Source: Clostridiaceae bacterium (lineage in GTDB: Bacteria > Bacillota > Clostridia > Saccharofermentanales > UBA5734). Taken from it: DNA of 5,768 bases. The notes under the pieces were generated by a model, which worked only from the letters and a program-made list of their open reading frames with translations, was not told where the DNA came from and searched no databases. Where the stretch lies: positions 1 to 5,768 of the forward strand of contig JAAYBY010000088.1 in the NCBI GenBank assembly GCA_012729935.1. Direction: 5' to 3'. Of this stretch, positions 1-5,768 are shown piece after piece. The position numbers were made by a program, and so were the translations under genes. How positions within the stretch are numbered: position 1 is the first letter of the stretch; each line of letters starts with the position of its first letter.

Positions 1-704
1 GCGAGCAGTATCAGACGAAGCAGACTGACAAAAGCCATGAATGCTGACGCGACATAGGTCATCGCTGCAGCGCGAAGTACTTTTTTGGCACCTGTCAGTT
101 CATCGGCTGTCAGCATTCCCTGCTCTTCCATCACACGGACAGCGCGGCGGCTGGCATCAAATTCGACCGGCAAGGTCACCAGATAGAACAGCACCGCGCC
201 AGCAAACAGAATGATGCCCAGAGTAACAAGAAAGGGCAGCTGAAAGAGAAACCCGAAAAAAGCGACATAAGGGCCTGCAGAAGAACCCAGCTGGGCGACA
301 GGTACAAGTGCGGAACGGATTTTGTTGGCGAGAAATCCCTCATTGTGCTGTACAGCGTGACCCGCCTCATGCGACGCAACACCGATCGCGGCGATGGATG
401 TGCTGTCGCAGGTCGCATCAGAGAGTCTAAGCACATGGCTTCTCGGGTCATAATGATCAGTCAGATCTCCCGGAGTCCGTTCAACCCGAACATGATCCAA
501 GCCATACTGGCTGAGAATCCGTCTGGCTGCGCTTTGACCCGTATAACCGGATCGGGCGGATATTTTACTATACTTTGCAAACGTACTTTTCACTCGCGCC
601 TGGGCAATGAGAACCAGCAACAGCGCCGGAATAATCAGCAGCCAGTAGCCTGCATCAAATCCAAACAGGAAAAAGTCTGTCATCGAACCCGCTAGAAGAT
701 TCAT
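1..704 (-). CDS. yugP: Membrane zinc metallopeptidase, YugP family, 3' end just outside window
   Basis: The frame runs open from the ATG at 704 to the window edge, giving 234 complete codons without a stop. Family members are about 220-240 residues, so only a few C-terminal codons should be missing. The zinc-binding HEAGH motif is at residues 112-116 (bases 371-357), within AAIGVASHEAGHAVQH. The preceding DLTDHYDPRSHVLRLS (80-95) and the later LPVEFDASRRA (178-188) match the YugP family (Pfam Zn_peptidase_2); E181 is a probable third metal ligand by analogy with M48-type peptidases. Hydrophobic membrane segments lie at about 20-36, 145-177 (probably two passes) and 212-234. An integral membrane protease is thus expected; its substrate is unknown in this family. 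The gene overlaps fmt by four bases and belongs to the same transcript. Confidence 0.92.
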   Translation of the reverse strand, partial: MNLLAGSMTDFFLFGFDAGYWLLIIPALLLVLIAQARVKSTFAKYSKISARSGYTGQSAARRILSQYGLDHVRVERTPGDLTDHYDPRSHVLRLSDATCDSTSIAAIGVASHEAGHAVQHNEGFLANKIRSALVPVAQLGSSAGPYVAFFGFLFQLPFLVTLGIILFAGAVLFYLVTLPVEFDASRRAVRVMEEQGMLTADELTGAKKVLRAAAMTYVASAFMAFVSLLRLILL

Positions 705-719
705 GATTCCTGTCCTCCC
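701..719 (-). promoter_or_regulatory. fmt/metallopeptidase junction: ribosome binding site plus ATGA overlap
   Basis: The minus strand reads GGGAGG (719-714), 9 bases before an ATG at 704-702 that overlaps the fmt TGA (703-701). Unlike the def-fmt junction, the site is strong and well spaced, so the downstream gene can probably be initiated both directly and by coupling. It fixes the metallopeptidase start. Confidence 0.8.
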
Positions 720-1660
720 ATCTTCTGTCCCATTCGATAATTGTGAGCGCAATCACGGCAGTGCAGGCGCTTACCGGATTCCGACTGGATTTCCAACAGA
801 TCGACAACGCCGCTTCCACAGACAACACTCATGGCCTCACGGCTGCACAGGCAGATGGTTCCCGGCTCCTGACCTTCAGCCAGATCACGAATCTCCTTAT
901 CTCGACAAACGCGTGCACGATGGATCTTTAATCGTTTCTCAGAGCACCAGGTGTACGTTCCCGGCCAGGGATATAAGCCGCGTATCTGGTTGTGGATTTG
1001 TTCATCTGTCCTGGACCAGTCAATTTCACCCATGTCCCGTGTCAGCGGCGGTACTGAAAATGCTTTGTCCTCATCCTGTGCGCGTGGTTCGAGCGTCCCG
1101 GCCAGCCATGCATCCACCACGGCGGGCAGCAGACCGGCTCCCAGTTCAGACAGTGTCTGTGATAGCTGACCGGCATCCATATCGGGCGGAACAGCCAGTG
1201 TTTCCTGCGCCAGAATCGGCCCTGTGTCCATCCCTTCATCCATAAGCATGATCGTTATGCCGGTGGTTTTCTCACCGCGAATCAGACTCCACTGGATTGG
1301 AGCAGCGCCACGATATGCGGGCAGCAGAGAGGCGTGAACATTCAAACAACCCCGTTTCGGGATGGCAAGAACGGCCGGCGGCAGGATGCGTCCATAGGCT
1401 GCTGTGACAATTAAATCCGGCTTCCAGGACAACAATTGAGCATGAAAAGCGGGATCTTTAATTTTTTCAGGTTGAATCACATCGATCCCCTGCTGATTGG
1501 CCAGCTGCTTGACAGGAACCGGGTCACGCTTCATGTGGCGTCCCTTCGGACGATCCGGCTGGCAAACGACACCGGCAATATGATAACCGCCTGCAATCAA
1601 TGATCGAAGCGGCGCAACAGCAAATTCAGGTGTCCCCATGTAGACGATACGGGTGCTCAT
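701..1660 (-). CDS. fmt: Methionyl-tRNA formyltransferase
   Basis: This enzyme transfers a formyl group from 10-formyltetrahydrofolate to Met-tRNA(fMet), making the initiator tRNA for bacterial translation. The protein has 319 residues (E. coli 315). It opens with the typical RIVYMGTPEFA (4-14). The tRNA-contacting loop, with PDRPKGR, lies at about 35-41. The catalytic core NVHASLLPAYRGAAPIQW spans 107-124, and MDEGMDTGPIL (140-150) follows. The catalytic trio Asn-His-Asp corresponds to N107, H109 and D145. The C-terminal tRNA-binding domain starts near 205 and contains GLYPWPGTYT (228-237). This domain holds seven cysteines (239, 252, 270, 272, 281, 301, 304), which is many for the family. 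The ATG is set by the overlap with the def stop. Its last codons (MGGQES) also encode the ribosome binding site of the next gene. Confidence 0.97.
   Translation of the reverse strand: MSTRIVYMGTPEFAVAPLRSLIAGGYHIAGVVCQPDRPKGRHMKRDPVPVKQLANQQGIDVIQPEKIKDPAFHAQLLSWKPDLIVTAAYGRILPPAVLAIPKRGCLNVHASLLPAYRGAAPIQWSLIRGEKTTGITIMLMDEGMDTGPILAQETLAVPPDMDAGQLSQTLSELGAGLLPAVVDAWLAGTLEPRAQDEDKAFSVPPLTRDMGEIDWSRTDEQIHNQIRGLYPWPGTYTWCSEKRLKIHRARVCRDKEIRDLAEGQEPGTICLCSREAMSVVCGSGVVDLLEIQSESGKRLHCRDCAHNYRMGQKMGGQES
1657..1660 (-). promoter_or_regulatory. ATGA stop/start overlap joining def and fmt
   Basis: The fmt ATG (1660-1658) shares bases with the def TGA (1659-1657). The nearest Shine-Dalgarno-like sequence, GGGAG at 1678-1674, sits 13 bases before the ATG (11 if extended to GGGAGAG), further than ideal. 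This suggests that fmt is translated mainly by ribosomes that have just finished def. The overlap is seen directly; the coupling is inferred. Confidence 0.75.
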
Positions 1661-2118
1661 GATCTGATCAGCTCTCCCGTCACTTTGTCCGTAAACAGCG
1701 TCCCGTTTAAATGGTCAAATTCATGGCAGGCACAAACAGCGAGCAGGCCTTCGGCTTTAAGTTTTATCGGCTTGCCTGTACGATCCAGCGCCTTAAAAAC
1801 GACTTTCTCCGGACGCTCCACGTCACCCCACCGGCCGGGAACAGACAGGCAGCCTTCCTGACCGACCTGCGTGCCCTTTTGGGAGACGATCTGCGGATTG
1901 ATCAGAATATAGGGACCGTTGCCGTCCTGAATGTCCATGACAAACAAGCGGCGCAGTACGCCGACCTGCACAGCTGCCAGCCCGATCCCGTGATTTTCAT
2001 ACATGGTCTCAATCATGTCATCAATCAATTCCTGAATGCGGTCATCAACCTGGGTTATTTCCCGGCTGACCTTGCGCAGTAATTCATCTTCATCTGTGAG
2101 TATGGTTCGCAGAGCCAT
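1657..2118 (-). CDS. def: Peptide deformylase
   Basis: Deformylase removes the formyl group from the N-terminal methionine of nascent proteins as they leave the ribosome, a step needed before methionine aminopeptidase can act. The protein has 153 residues, normal for a short bacterial deformylase. All three signature motifs are intact: GIGLAAVQ (44-51), EGCLS (88-92) and HEFDH (132-136). By family knowledge C90, H132 and H136 bind the catalytic metal, E133 is the general acid/base and Q51 helps hold the substrate carbonyl. A cysteine just before the metal-binding histidine (C131) also occurs in other Gram-positive deformylases. The gene has its own promoter candidate upstream, and its stop overlaps the fmt start as ATGA, so the two enzymes of the formylmethionine cycle are translationally coupled. 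Confidence 0.97.
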   Translation of the reverse strand: MALRTILTDEDELLRKVSREITQVDDRIQELIDDMIETMYENHGIGLAAVQVGVLRRLFVMDIQDGNGPYILINPQIVSQKGTQVGQEGCLSVPGRWGDVERPEKVVFKALDRTGKPIKLKAEGLLAVCACHEFDHLNGTLFTDKVTGELIRS

Positions 2119-2122
2119 TCAC

Positions 2123-2131
2123 ATCACCCTC
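2123..2131 (-). promoter_or_regulatory. Ribosome binding site for def
   Basis: The minus strand reads GAGGGTGAT, close to the anti-16S complement GAGGTGAT. Its GAGGG core ends 8 bases before the def ATG at 2118. It supports that ATG as the true start, in agreement with the usual MAxRxI opening of deformylases. Confidence 0.7.
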
Positions 2132-2170
2132 TCAGTTATGTCTGTTCATCAGCAGATGCTCGCCTATCAT
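2132..2170 (-). other. Candidate 12-codon leader ORF upstream of def
   Basis: An ATG at 2170 opens the frame MIGEHLLMNRHN, with a TGA at 2134-2132. It is preceded by GGTGGAG (2183-2177) six bases upstream, and its stop lies immediately before the def ribosome binding site, 13 bases from the def ATG. If transcription starts near 2179 from the extended -10 promoter, part of this Shine-Dalgarno would be missing, so it would work best on transcripts reading through from priA. There is no run of one amino acid typical of attenuator peptides. It may be chance; real translation is unproven. Confidence 0.2.
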
Positions 2171-2185
2171 TCGATACTCCACCAT

Positions 2186-2194
2186 ATTATAGCA
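2186..2194 (-). promoter_or_regulatory. Extended -10 promoter upstream of def
   Basis: The minus strand reads TGCTATAAT, a perfect sigma-A -10 hexamer (2191-2186) with the TGn extension (2194-2192). A TTTACA at 2218-2213 resembles a -35 box but lies 21 bases away, longer than the usual 16-18, so the extended -10 probably carries recognition. Transcription would start near 2178-2180, giving a leader of about 60 bases before def. This would let def-fmt-metallopeptidase be transcribed independently of polC-priA. No rho-independent terminator is visible after priA, so readthrough is also likely. Confidence 0.65.
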
Positions 2195-2243
2195 GATCCA
2201 TCATGAATCATCTGTAAACCTTGTTACCGTCGGGTCAGGCAGA

Positions 2244-4526
2244 TCAAAGCATCTGGTACGGGTCAAAATCAATCGCAACTGATGTTTTGCCAAAGTCAAC
2301 GCGATCGACAATCGGAACCAGAAATGCGGCAAGCAACTCTGGATCAGGTCCTTTTAACACCAGCCTATGACGATAGCGGTTGCGGATTCTCCGGATTGGA
2401 GCAGGCCCCGGTTCCATGATATCGATCTCCGAATACGAATCCGAGTCCTCCTTGCGGGCGCGACAGGCAGACGCGCCCTTCAGACTGCTTTCCCTGGCCA
2501 TTTGATCCGACATGGACGTAAAGGTGATGACACAGATTGTCCCGAATGGCGGATACTGCATCCGTTGGCGGTACCCGATCTCCTGGCGGAAAAACCCTTG
2601 AAAGTCCTGGGCTGCTGCGAACCGGATGGCATAATCATCGATGTTATATGCTTGGATAATAACTTCTCCCGCCTTTTCACCTCGGCCGGATCGCCCGGCC
2701 GCCTGGGTGATCAGCTGAAAAGCGCGTTCAGATGCCCGGAAATCAGACAGTCCGAGCATCAGGTCTGCGGACAGGATGCCGACAACGGTGACATTGGGAA
2801 AATCGTGTCCCTTGGCGATCATCTGTGTTCCGATCAGAACATCCGCCTCATGTCGCTCGAATTGGGATAAGATTCGCGCATGCGCCAGACGGCCAACCGT
2901 CGTATCCTGATCCATCCGGATAGCCCGCGCCGGGGCAAACAACTGATTAAAGGCTGCCTCGACTTGCTGCGTCCCGGCTCCGAACCGACCGATGTGCTGA
3001 CTGCCGCAAACAGGGCAGTGCTCCGGAAGCGGCTTAATCCGTCCGCAATAATGACAGATCAGGCGATTCGACCGGGCATCGGGTCGATCGGGTGACGCCT
3101 GTGTATGGACCGTCATCGAAACGCTGCACGATGGGCAGCGGATGATTTCACCGCAGTTGCGGCAGAGAACAAATCCTGAGAAACCGCGCCGGTTGATCAG
3201 GATCATCGCCTGCTGTCCGCGGCTGAACGCAGTGCGTAGTTCCTCCTGAAGTTTTCTGCTGAAAATGCTGCGGTTGCCGTCAGCCAATTCCTGCCGCATG
3301 TCAACGATCTGCGTGTGCGCAAGCCCGGAAGGGCTGATTCGGTCTGGCAGTGTCAAACGTTTAGATGTTCCCTGCTCACTGCGCACATACGTCTCGATGG
3401 ACGGGGTCGCTGATCCCATCAGCAAAACAGCACCATGCGCCTTTGCGCGCATCCGGGCTACTTCACGAGCATGGTAACGGGGATGCGTCTCCGATTTGTA
3501 AGATGATTCCTGTTCCTCGTCGACGATGATCAACCCGATTCGTCTGAGCGGCGCAAAAACTGCCGAACGGGCGCCTACGACCAGCCTGACATCTTCGCGT
3601 AAAATCCGCTGCCACTGTTCATAGCGCTGGGAAGGTGTCAGTCGGCTGTGAAGAACAGCGATTGATGAACCGAAACGTGACTGGATCCGCTGAATCATCT
3701 GAGGCGTCAACGCAATCTCGGGCACAAGGATGATCACACCCCGACCGCGATCGATGGCAGCCTGTGCCGTCTGCAGGTAGACTTCTGTCTTACCGCTGCC
3801 GGTCACGCCATGCAGCAGGTATTCCGCCGGAGAATCGGGTGACCGGCCGGATTCGTCCGCGTCAAGTGTCTGGATGATCTGATGTATCGCCGCTGCCTGG
3901 TCCAGATTGGGGTTGAAAGCATCCTGGTGCTCAACCGGCTCATCGCTCAAATTGTCACGGGCGACCACCTGTCGGAAGAAATGGATCCATCCATTTTTGG
4001 CAAGCGTCGATAGAACGGAACGGCTCACCTGACAGGCACTCATGATCTCCTGAACAGGAGCCTGACTGCATTCCAGCAAAAGTTCAATGACCCGATACTG
4101 CCCGAGGCGGTTGATCTCACCGTCAAGGAGACGGCTGGAAGCCTCCTCAGGATCGACCAGGGCGGCGAAGCGAAGCGATCGATCGCCAACAGCGCTGACC
4201 GCTGACGGTACCATACAGCGCAGCGCATCTGCCGTCGAACAAAGCCAACGAAAGCGCATCTTTTCAGCCAGTAAAATCTGGTCTGGCAGTAATACGGGAC
4301 GCGCAGACAGGACCCGCTGAACGGGTTTGACATCAAACGTCGTTTCTTCCGGTTCAACAACCGCTACGACGTAAGCCTGAGCGAGACGATTTCCCGATCC
4401 AAACGGTACTTCGACCAGACTGCCGATATCCGTCTGCCGGCGCAAGGCCTCCGGGATGCGGTATGTGAAGGGTCGATCAAAAGCACGTGTTGCCTCACTC
4501 AGAATGACCTGGCAAAATCGATCCAA
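2244..4526 (-). CDS. priA: Primosomal protein N' (PriA), replication restart helicase
   Basis: PriA is an ATP-dependent 3'-to-5' DNA helicase that recognises stalled forks and D-loops and starts reloading of the replicative helicase. The protein has 760 residues, within the family range (732 in E. coli, about 805 in B. subtilis). The N-terminal 3'-DNA-binding domain covers about 1-100. Helicase motif I is GVTGSGKT (240-247), motif II DEEQ (336-339), motif III GSATPS (371-376), motif V region LIGTQMIAKGHDFPN (564-578) and motif VI QAAGRSGRG (608-616). Eight cysteines that bind two zincs lie at 455, 458, 464, 467, 491, 494, 504 and 507, with an insert of about a dozen residues between the two clusters. 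The last residue of motif II is Gln where E. coli and Bacillus PriA have His. The start is TTG with a strong ribosome binding site. The gene is intact, with stop TGA, and lies 18 bases after polC. Confidence 0.97.
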   Translation of the reverse strand: MDRFCQVILSEATRAFDRPFTYRIPEALRRQTDIGSLVEVPFGSGNRLAQAYVVAVVEPEETTFDVKPVQRVLSARPVLLPDQILLAEKMRFRWLCSTADALRCMVPSAVSAVGDRSLRFAALVDPEEASSRLLDGEINRLGQYRVIELLLECSQAPVQEIMSACQVSRSVLSTLAKNGWIHFFRQVVARDNLSDEPVEHQDAFNPNLDQAAAIHQIIQTLDADESGRSPDSPAEYLLHGVTGSGKTEVYLQTAQAAIDRGRGVIILVPEIALTPQMIQRIQSRFGSSIAVLHSRLTPSQRYEQWQRILREDVRLVVGARSAVFAPLRRIGLIIVDEEQESSYKSETHPRYHAREVARMRAKAHGAVLLMGSATPSIETYVRSEQGTSKRLTLPDRISPSGLAHTQIVDMRQELADGNRSIFSRKLQEELRTAFSRGQQAMILINRRGFSGFVLCRNCGEIIRCPSCSVSMTVHTQASPDRPDARSNRLICHYCGRIKPLPEHCPVCGSQHIGRFGAGTQQVEAAFNQLFAPARAIRMDQDTTVGRLAHARILSQFERHEADVLIGTQMIAKGHDFPNVTVVGILSADLMLGLSDFRASERAFQLITQAAGRSGRGEKAGEVIIQAYNIDDYAIRFAAAQDFQGFFRQEIGYRQRMQYPPFGTICVITFTSMSDQMARESSLKGASACRARKEDSDSYSEIDIMEPGPAPIRRIRNRYRHRLVLKGPDPELLAAFLVPIVDRVDFGKTSVAIDFDPYQML

Positions 4527-4533
4527 TGAAGCA

Positions 4534-4541
4534 CACCTCCC
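4534..4541 (-). promoter_or_regulatory. Strong ribosome binding site for priA
   Basis: The minus strand reads GGGAGGTG in the 18-base gap after the polC stop. GGAGG lies 9 bases before a TTG codon at 4526-4524. No ATG or GTG fits this spacing in the frame, and the encoded protein begins with conserved PriA sequence at once, so this site fixes TTG as the start. Confidence 0.85.
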
Positions 4542-4544
4542 TGA

Positions 4545-5768
4545 TTAAAATAACTGGAAAAGATCAAGCTGGCTCGACTCAGGCATTCCGTCGAGGCAGC
4601 CGCTGGCAGCCAGGCTTTCCAGTACAGCTTGTCCGATGCCGGATCGGCGCATCAGGTCCTCCTGCGTCTTGAAATTGCCGTCCTGACGCGCTTTGACGAT
4701 TTGTTCGGCAACTGCGGCACTGACAGAGGGGATTGCGTTGAGCGGCGGCAGGATACGGCCGGTTGCTACGATCTGAAAGCGTGTGGCATCAGATTGATGC
4801 AGGTCGACGGGAACAAAATCAATGCCCCGAAGCTGCATTTCCTCAACCAGTTCAAGAATGTAGTAAATGCGCTGCTCGCGATCTGTACTGGTTCGGAAGG
4901 CCTTGCGCAGATCCTTGCGCGCCTGGCGAATCTGGTGATGCGGCCGACACATGATGCTGCTGTCAAATTCATCGGCTCGAACTGTAAAATAACTACAATA
5001 GTACGCCTCTGGATAATAAACTTTGAAATAGGCAATCCGCAGTGTGGAGATCGTATAAGCGACCGCGTGCGCTTTTGGAAACATATAGCGAATCTTCTTA
5101 CATGATTCAATATACCACTCCGGGACGTTTCCGGCACGCATCTCCGCTTCGTGTTCTTCGGTCAGTCCGCGGCCTTTGCGGACCCGTTCCATAATGTCAA
5201 AAGCCATTTTGGGTGCTAATCCATTGTAGATCAGGCCTGTCATGATACTGTCACGACAGCCGATTACGTCTTCAATCGTACACGTTCCTGACTGAATCAA
5301 CTCCTGGGCGTTGCCCTTCCAGACATCGGTTCCATGAGACAGGCCCATCAACTGAACGAGATCATAAAACCGGCCGGGACGCGTCTCGCGAATCATGTCA
5401 CGCGCCATAAAGGTTCCCATTTCAGGCAATCCCAGCGTCGCGCAATCATCTGTCGCCTCACCAGGGGCTATTCCCAGCGCTTCAGTCGATTGGAAGAGCG
5501 ACATCACCTTGGGATCAGGAATCGGAATTTGTGCAACATCAACACCTGTCATATCCCCCAGCATTTTCAGCATCGTGGGATCATCGTGTCCCAGAATGTC
5601 CAGTTTCAGGATGGTTTCATGCATGGCATTGAAATCAAAGTGAGTTGTAATCGTTCCGTTGATCCGTTTGTCAGCCGGATGCTGAACAGGCGTAAAATCG
5701 TATATTTCACGTTCCTTGGGAACGACGACGATTCCGCCTGGATGTTGGCCGGTTGTCCGCTTAACACC
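4545..5768 (-). CDS. polC: DNA polymerase III subunit alpha, Gram-positive type (PolC), C-terminal part, 5' end outside window
   Basis: This is the C-terminal 407 residues of the replicative polymerase PolC; the frame is open to the window edge, so the start and the exonuclease and palm regions lie outside. PolC proteins are about 1,400-1,450 residues, so roughly the last 28% is present. The visible part opens with the highly conserved GVKRTTGQHPGG stretch (window residues 1-12), then THFDF and KLDILGHDDPTM (about 42-66), and YMFPKAHAVAYT with RIAYFKVYYPEAYY (about 228-257) of the fingers region. Near the end is a helix-hairpin-helix-like segment (about 344-362), followed by a short C-terminal tail with the clamp-binding motif QLDLF (400-404). 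The ATG at 5624 is internal and not the start, because conserved PolC sequence continues upstream of it. The stop is TAA. priA follows after 18 bases, which suggests cotranscription. The family call is secure from these motifs, seen directly in the translation. Confidence 0.97.
   Translation of the reverse strand, partial: GVKRTTGQHPGGIVVVPKEREIYDFTPVQHPADKRINGTITTHFDFNAMHETILKLDILGHDDPTMLKMLGDMTGVDVAQIPIPDPKVMSLFQSTEALGIAPGEATDDCATLGLPEMGTFMARDMIRETRPGRFYDLVQLMGLSHGTDVWKGNAQELIQSGTCTIEDVIGCRDSIMTGLIYNGLAPKMAFDIMERVRKGRGLTEEHEAEMRAGNVPEWYIESCKKIRYMFPKAHAVAYTISTLRIAYFKVYYPEAYYCSYFTVRADEFDSSIMCRPHHQIRQARKDLRKAFRTSTDREQRIYYILELVEEMQLRGIDFVPVDLHQSDATRFQIVATGRILPPLNAIPSVSAAVAEQIVKARQDGNFKTQEDLMRRSGIGQAVLESLAASGCLDGMPESSQLDLFQLF
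4557..4571 (-). other. Sliding-clamp (beta, DnaN) binding motif at the PolC C-terminus
   Basis: The codons read QLDLF, followed by QLF and the stop. This matches the known bacterial clamp-binding consensus QL[SD]LF, and PolC proteins of Bacillus carry the equivalent QLSLF at their extreme C-terminus. Here the motif sits three residues before the end rather than exactly at it. The function, tethering the polymerase to the clamp for processive synthesis, is inferred from the family. Confidence 0.85.

Larger units (their letters stand above)
2119..2243 (-). other. priA-def intergenic region, the only sizeable gap
   Basis: These 125 bases separate the priA stop from the def start. They hold the extended -10 promoter, the def ribosome binding site and a doubtful leader ORF. 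A G+C-rich hairpin followed by a T run, which would mark a terminator for polC-priA, is not present. No riboswitch or T-box motif is recognisable, and the leader is too short for one. Confidence 0.7.

Noticed and set aside
176..451. Minus-strand 91-codon frame in the first 450 bases
   Set aside because: It is in a different frame from the HEAGH-containing metallopeptidase that spans the same bases and is clearly coding; the translation is not protein-like.
703..1245. Long plus-strand open frame (180 codons) opposite fmt
   Set aside because: It lies wholly antisense to a clearly real fmt, has no convincing ribosome binding site and its translation resembles no family. Codon bias of the true gene explains the open frame.
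2193..2214. Inverted repeat CAGAT...ATCTG just upstream of the -10 element, as a possible operator
   Set aside because: The arms match over only five bases with a 12-base unrelated spacer; that is expected by chance at this length.
2213..2218. TTTACA as a -35 box for the def promoter
   Set aside because: The spacing to TATAAT is 21 bases, outside the working range for sigma-A promoters, so I rely on the extended -10 instead.
2367..2870. Plus-strand open frame (167 codons) opposite priA
   Set aside because: It is antisense to the conserved helicase C-terminal half, with low-complexity, arginine- and proline-rich translation typical of shadow frames.
4527..4544. Terminator or promoter between polC and priA
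   Set aside because: Only 18 bases are present, filled by the priA ribosome binding site; no hairpin or promoter can be placed there.
4629..5105. Plus-strand open frame (158 codons) opposite polC
   Set aside because: It is fully inside polC on the other strand, without recognisable domains or a start signal.
5622..5624. ATG in polC as a possible gene start
   Set aside because: Conserved PolC sequence (GVKRTTGQHPGG and following) continues in frame upstream to the window edge, so this methionine is internal.

Overview
The window is a compact housekeeping block in which every supported gene lies on the minus strand. In the order of transcription (high to low coordinates) it reads: the 3' end of polC (replicative DNA polymerase III, Gram-positive type), priA (primosomal helicase), a short intergenic gap, def (peptide deformylase), fmt (methionyl-tRNA formyltransferase), and a membrane zinc metallopeptidase of the YugP family that runs off the low-coordinate edge. 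No RNA gene, mobile element, CRISPR array, phage gene or toxin-antitoxin pair is visible. I saw no sign of a new biological system; the observations below are modest.

The organism is most likely a Bacillota (Firmicutes) member, probably in or near the Clostridia. PolC is largely confined to Bacillota and a few relatives. The order priA-def-fmt-zinc metallopeptidase is a familiar clostridial arrangement. Shine-Dalgarno sites are strong (GGGAGG types), as expected for this phylum. By eye the base composition is slightly above 50% G+C, which is high for the group. Genus cannot be assigned from the sequence.

Region by region: 4545-5768 holds the last 407 codons of polC, ending in a clamp-binding QLDLF motif. 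An 18-base gap carrying a strong ribosome binding site leads to priA (2244-4526), which starts at TTG. The 125-base gap 2119-2243 holds the only recognisable promoter, a perfect extended -10 element, and a possible 12-codon leader ORF. Then def (1657-2118), fmt (701-1660) and the metallopeptidase (1-704) follow, joined by ATGA stop/start overlaps. The other open frames, including long ones on the plus strand, are shadows of these genes.

Functionally there are two modules. polC and priA serve chromosome elongation and restart of collapsed forks. def and fmt form the N-formylmethionine cycle: Fmt formylates the initiator Met-tRNA and Def removes the formyl group from new proteins. The metallopeptidase is translationally tied to this second module, but its role there is not known from the sequence.
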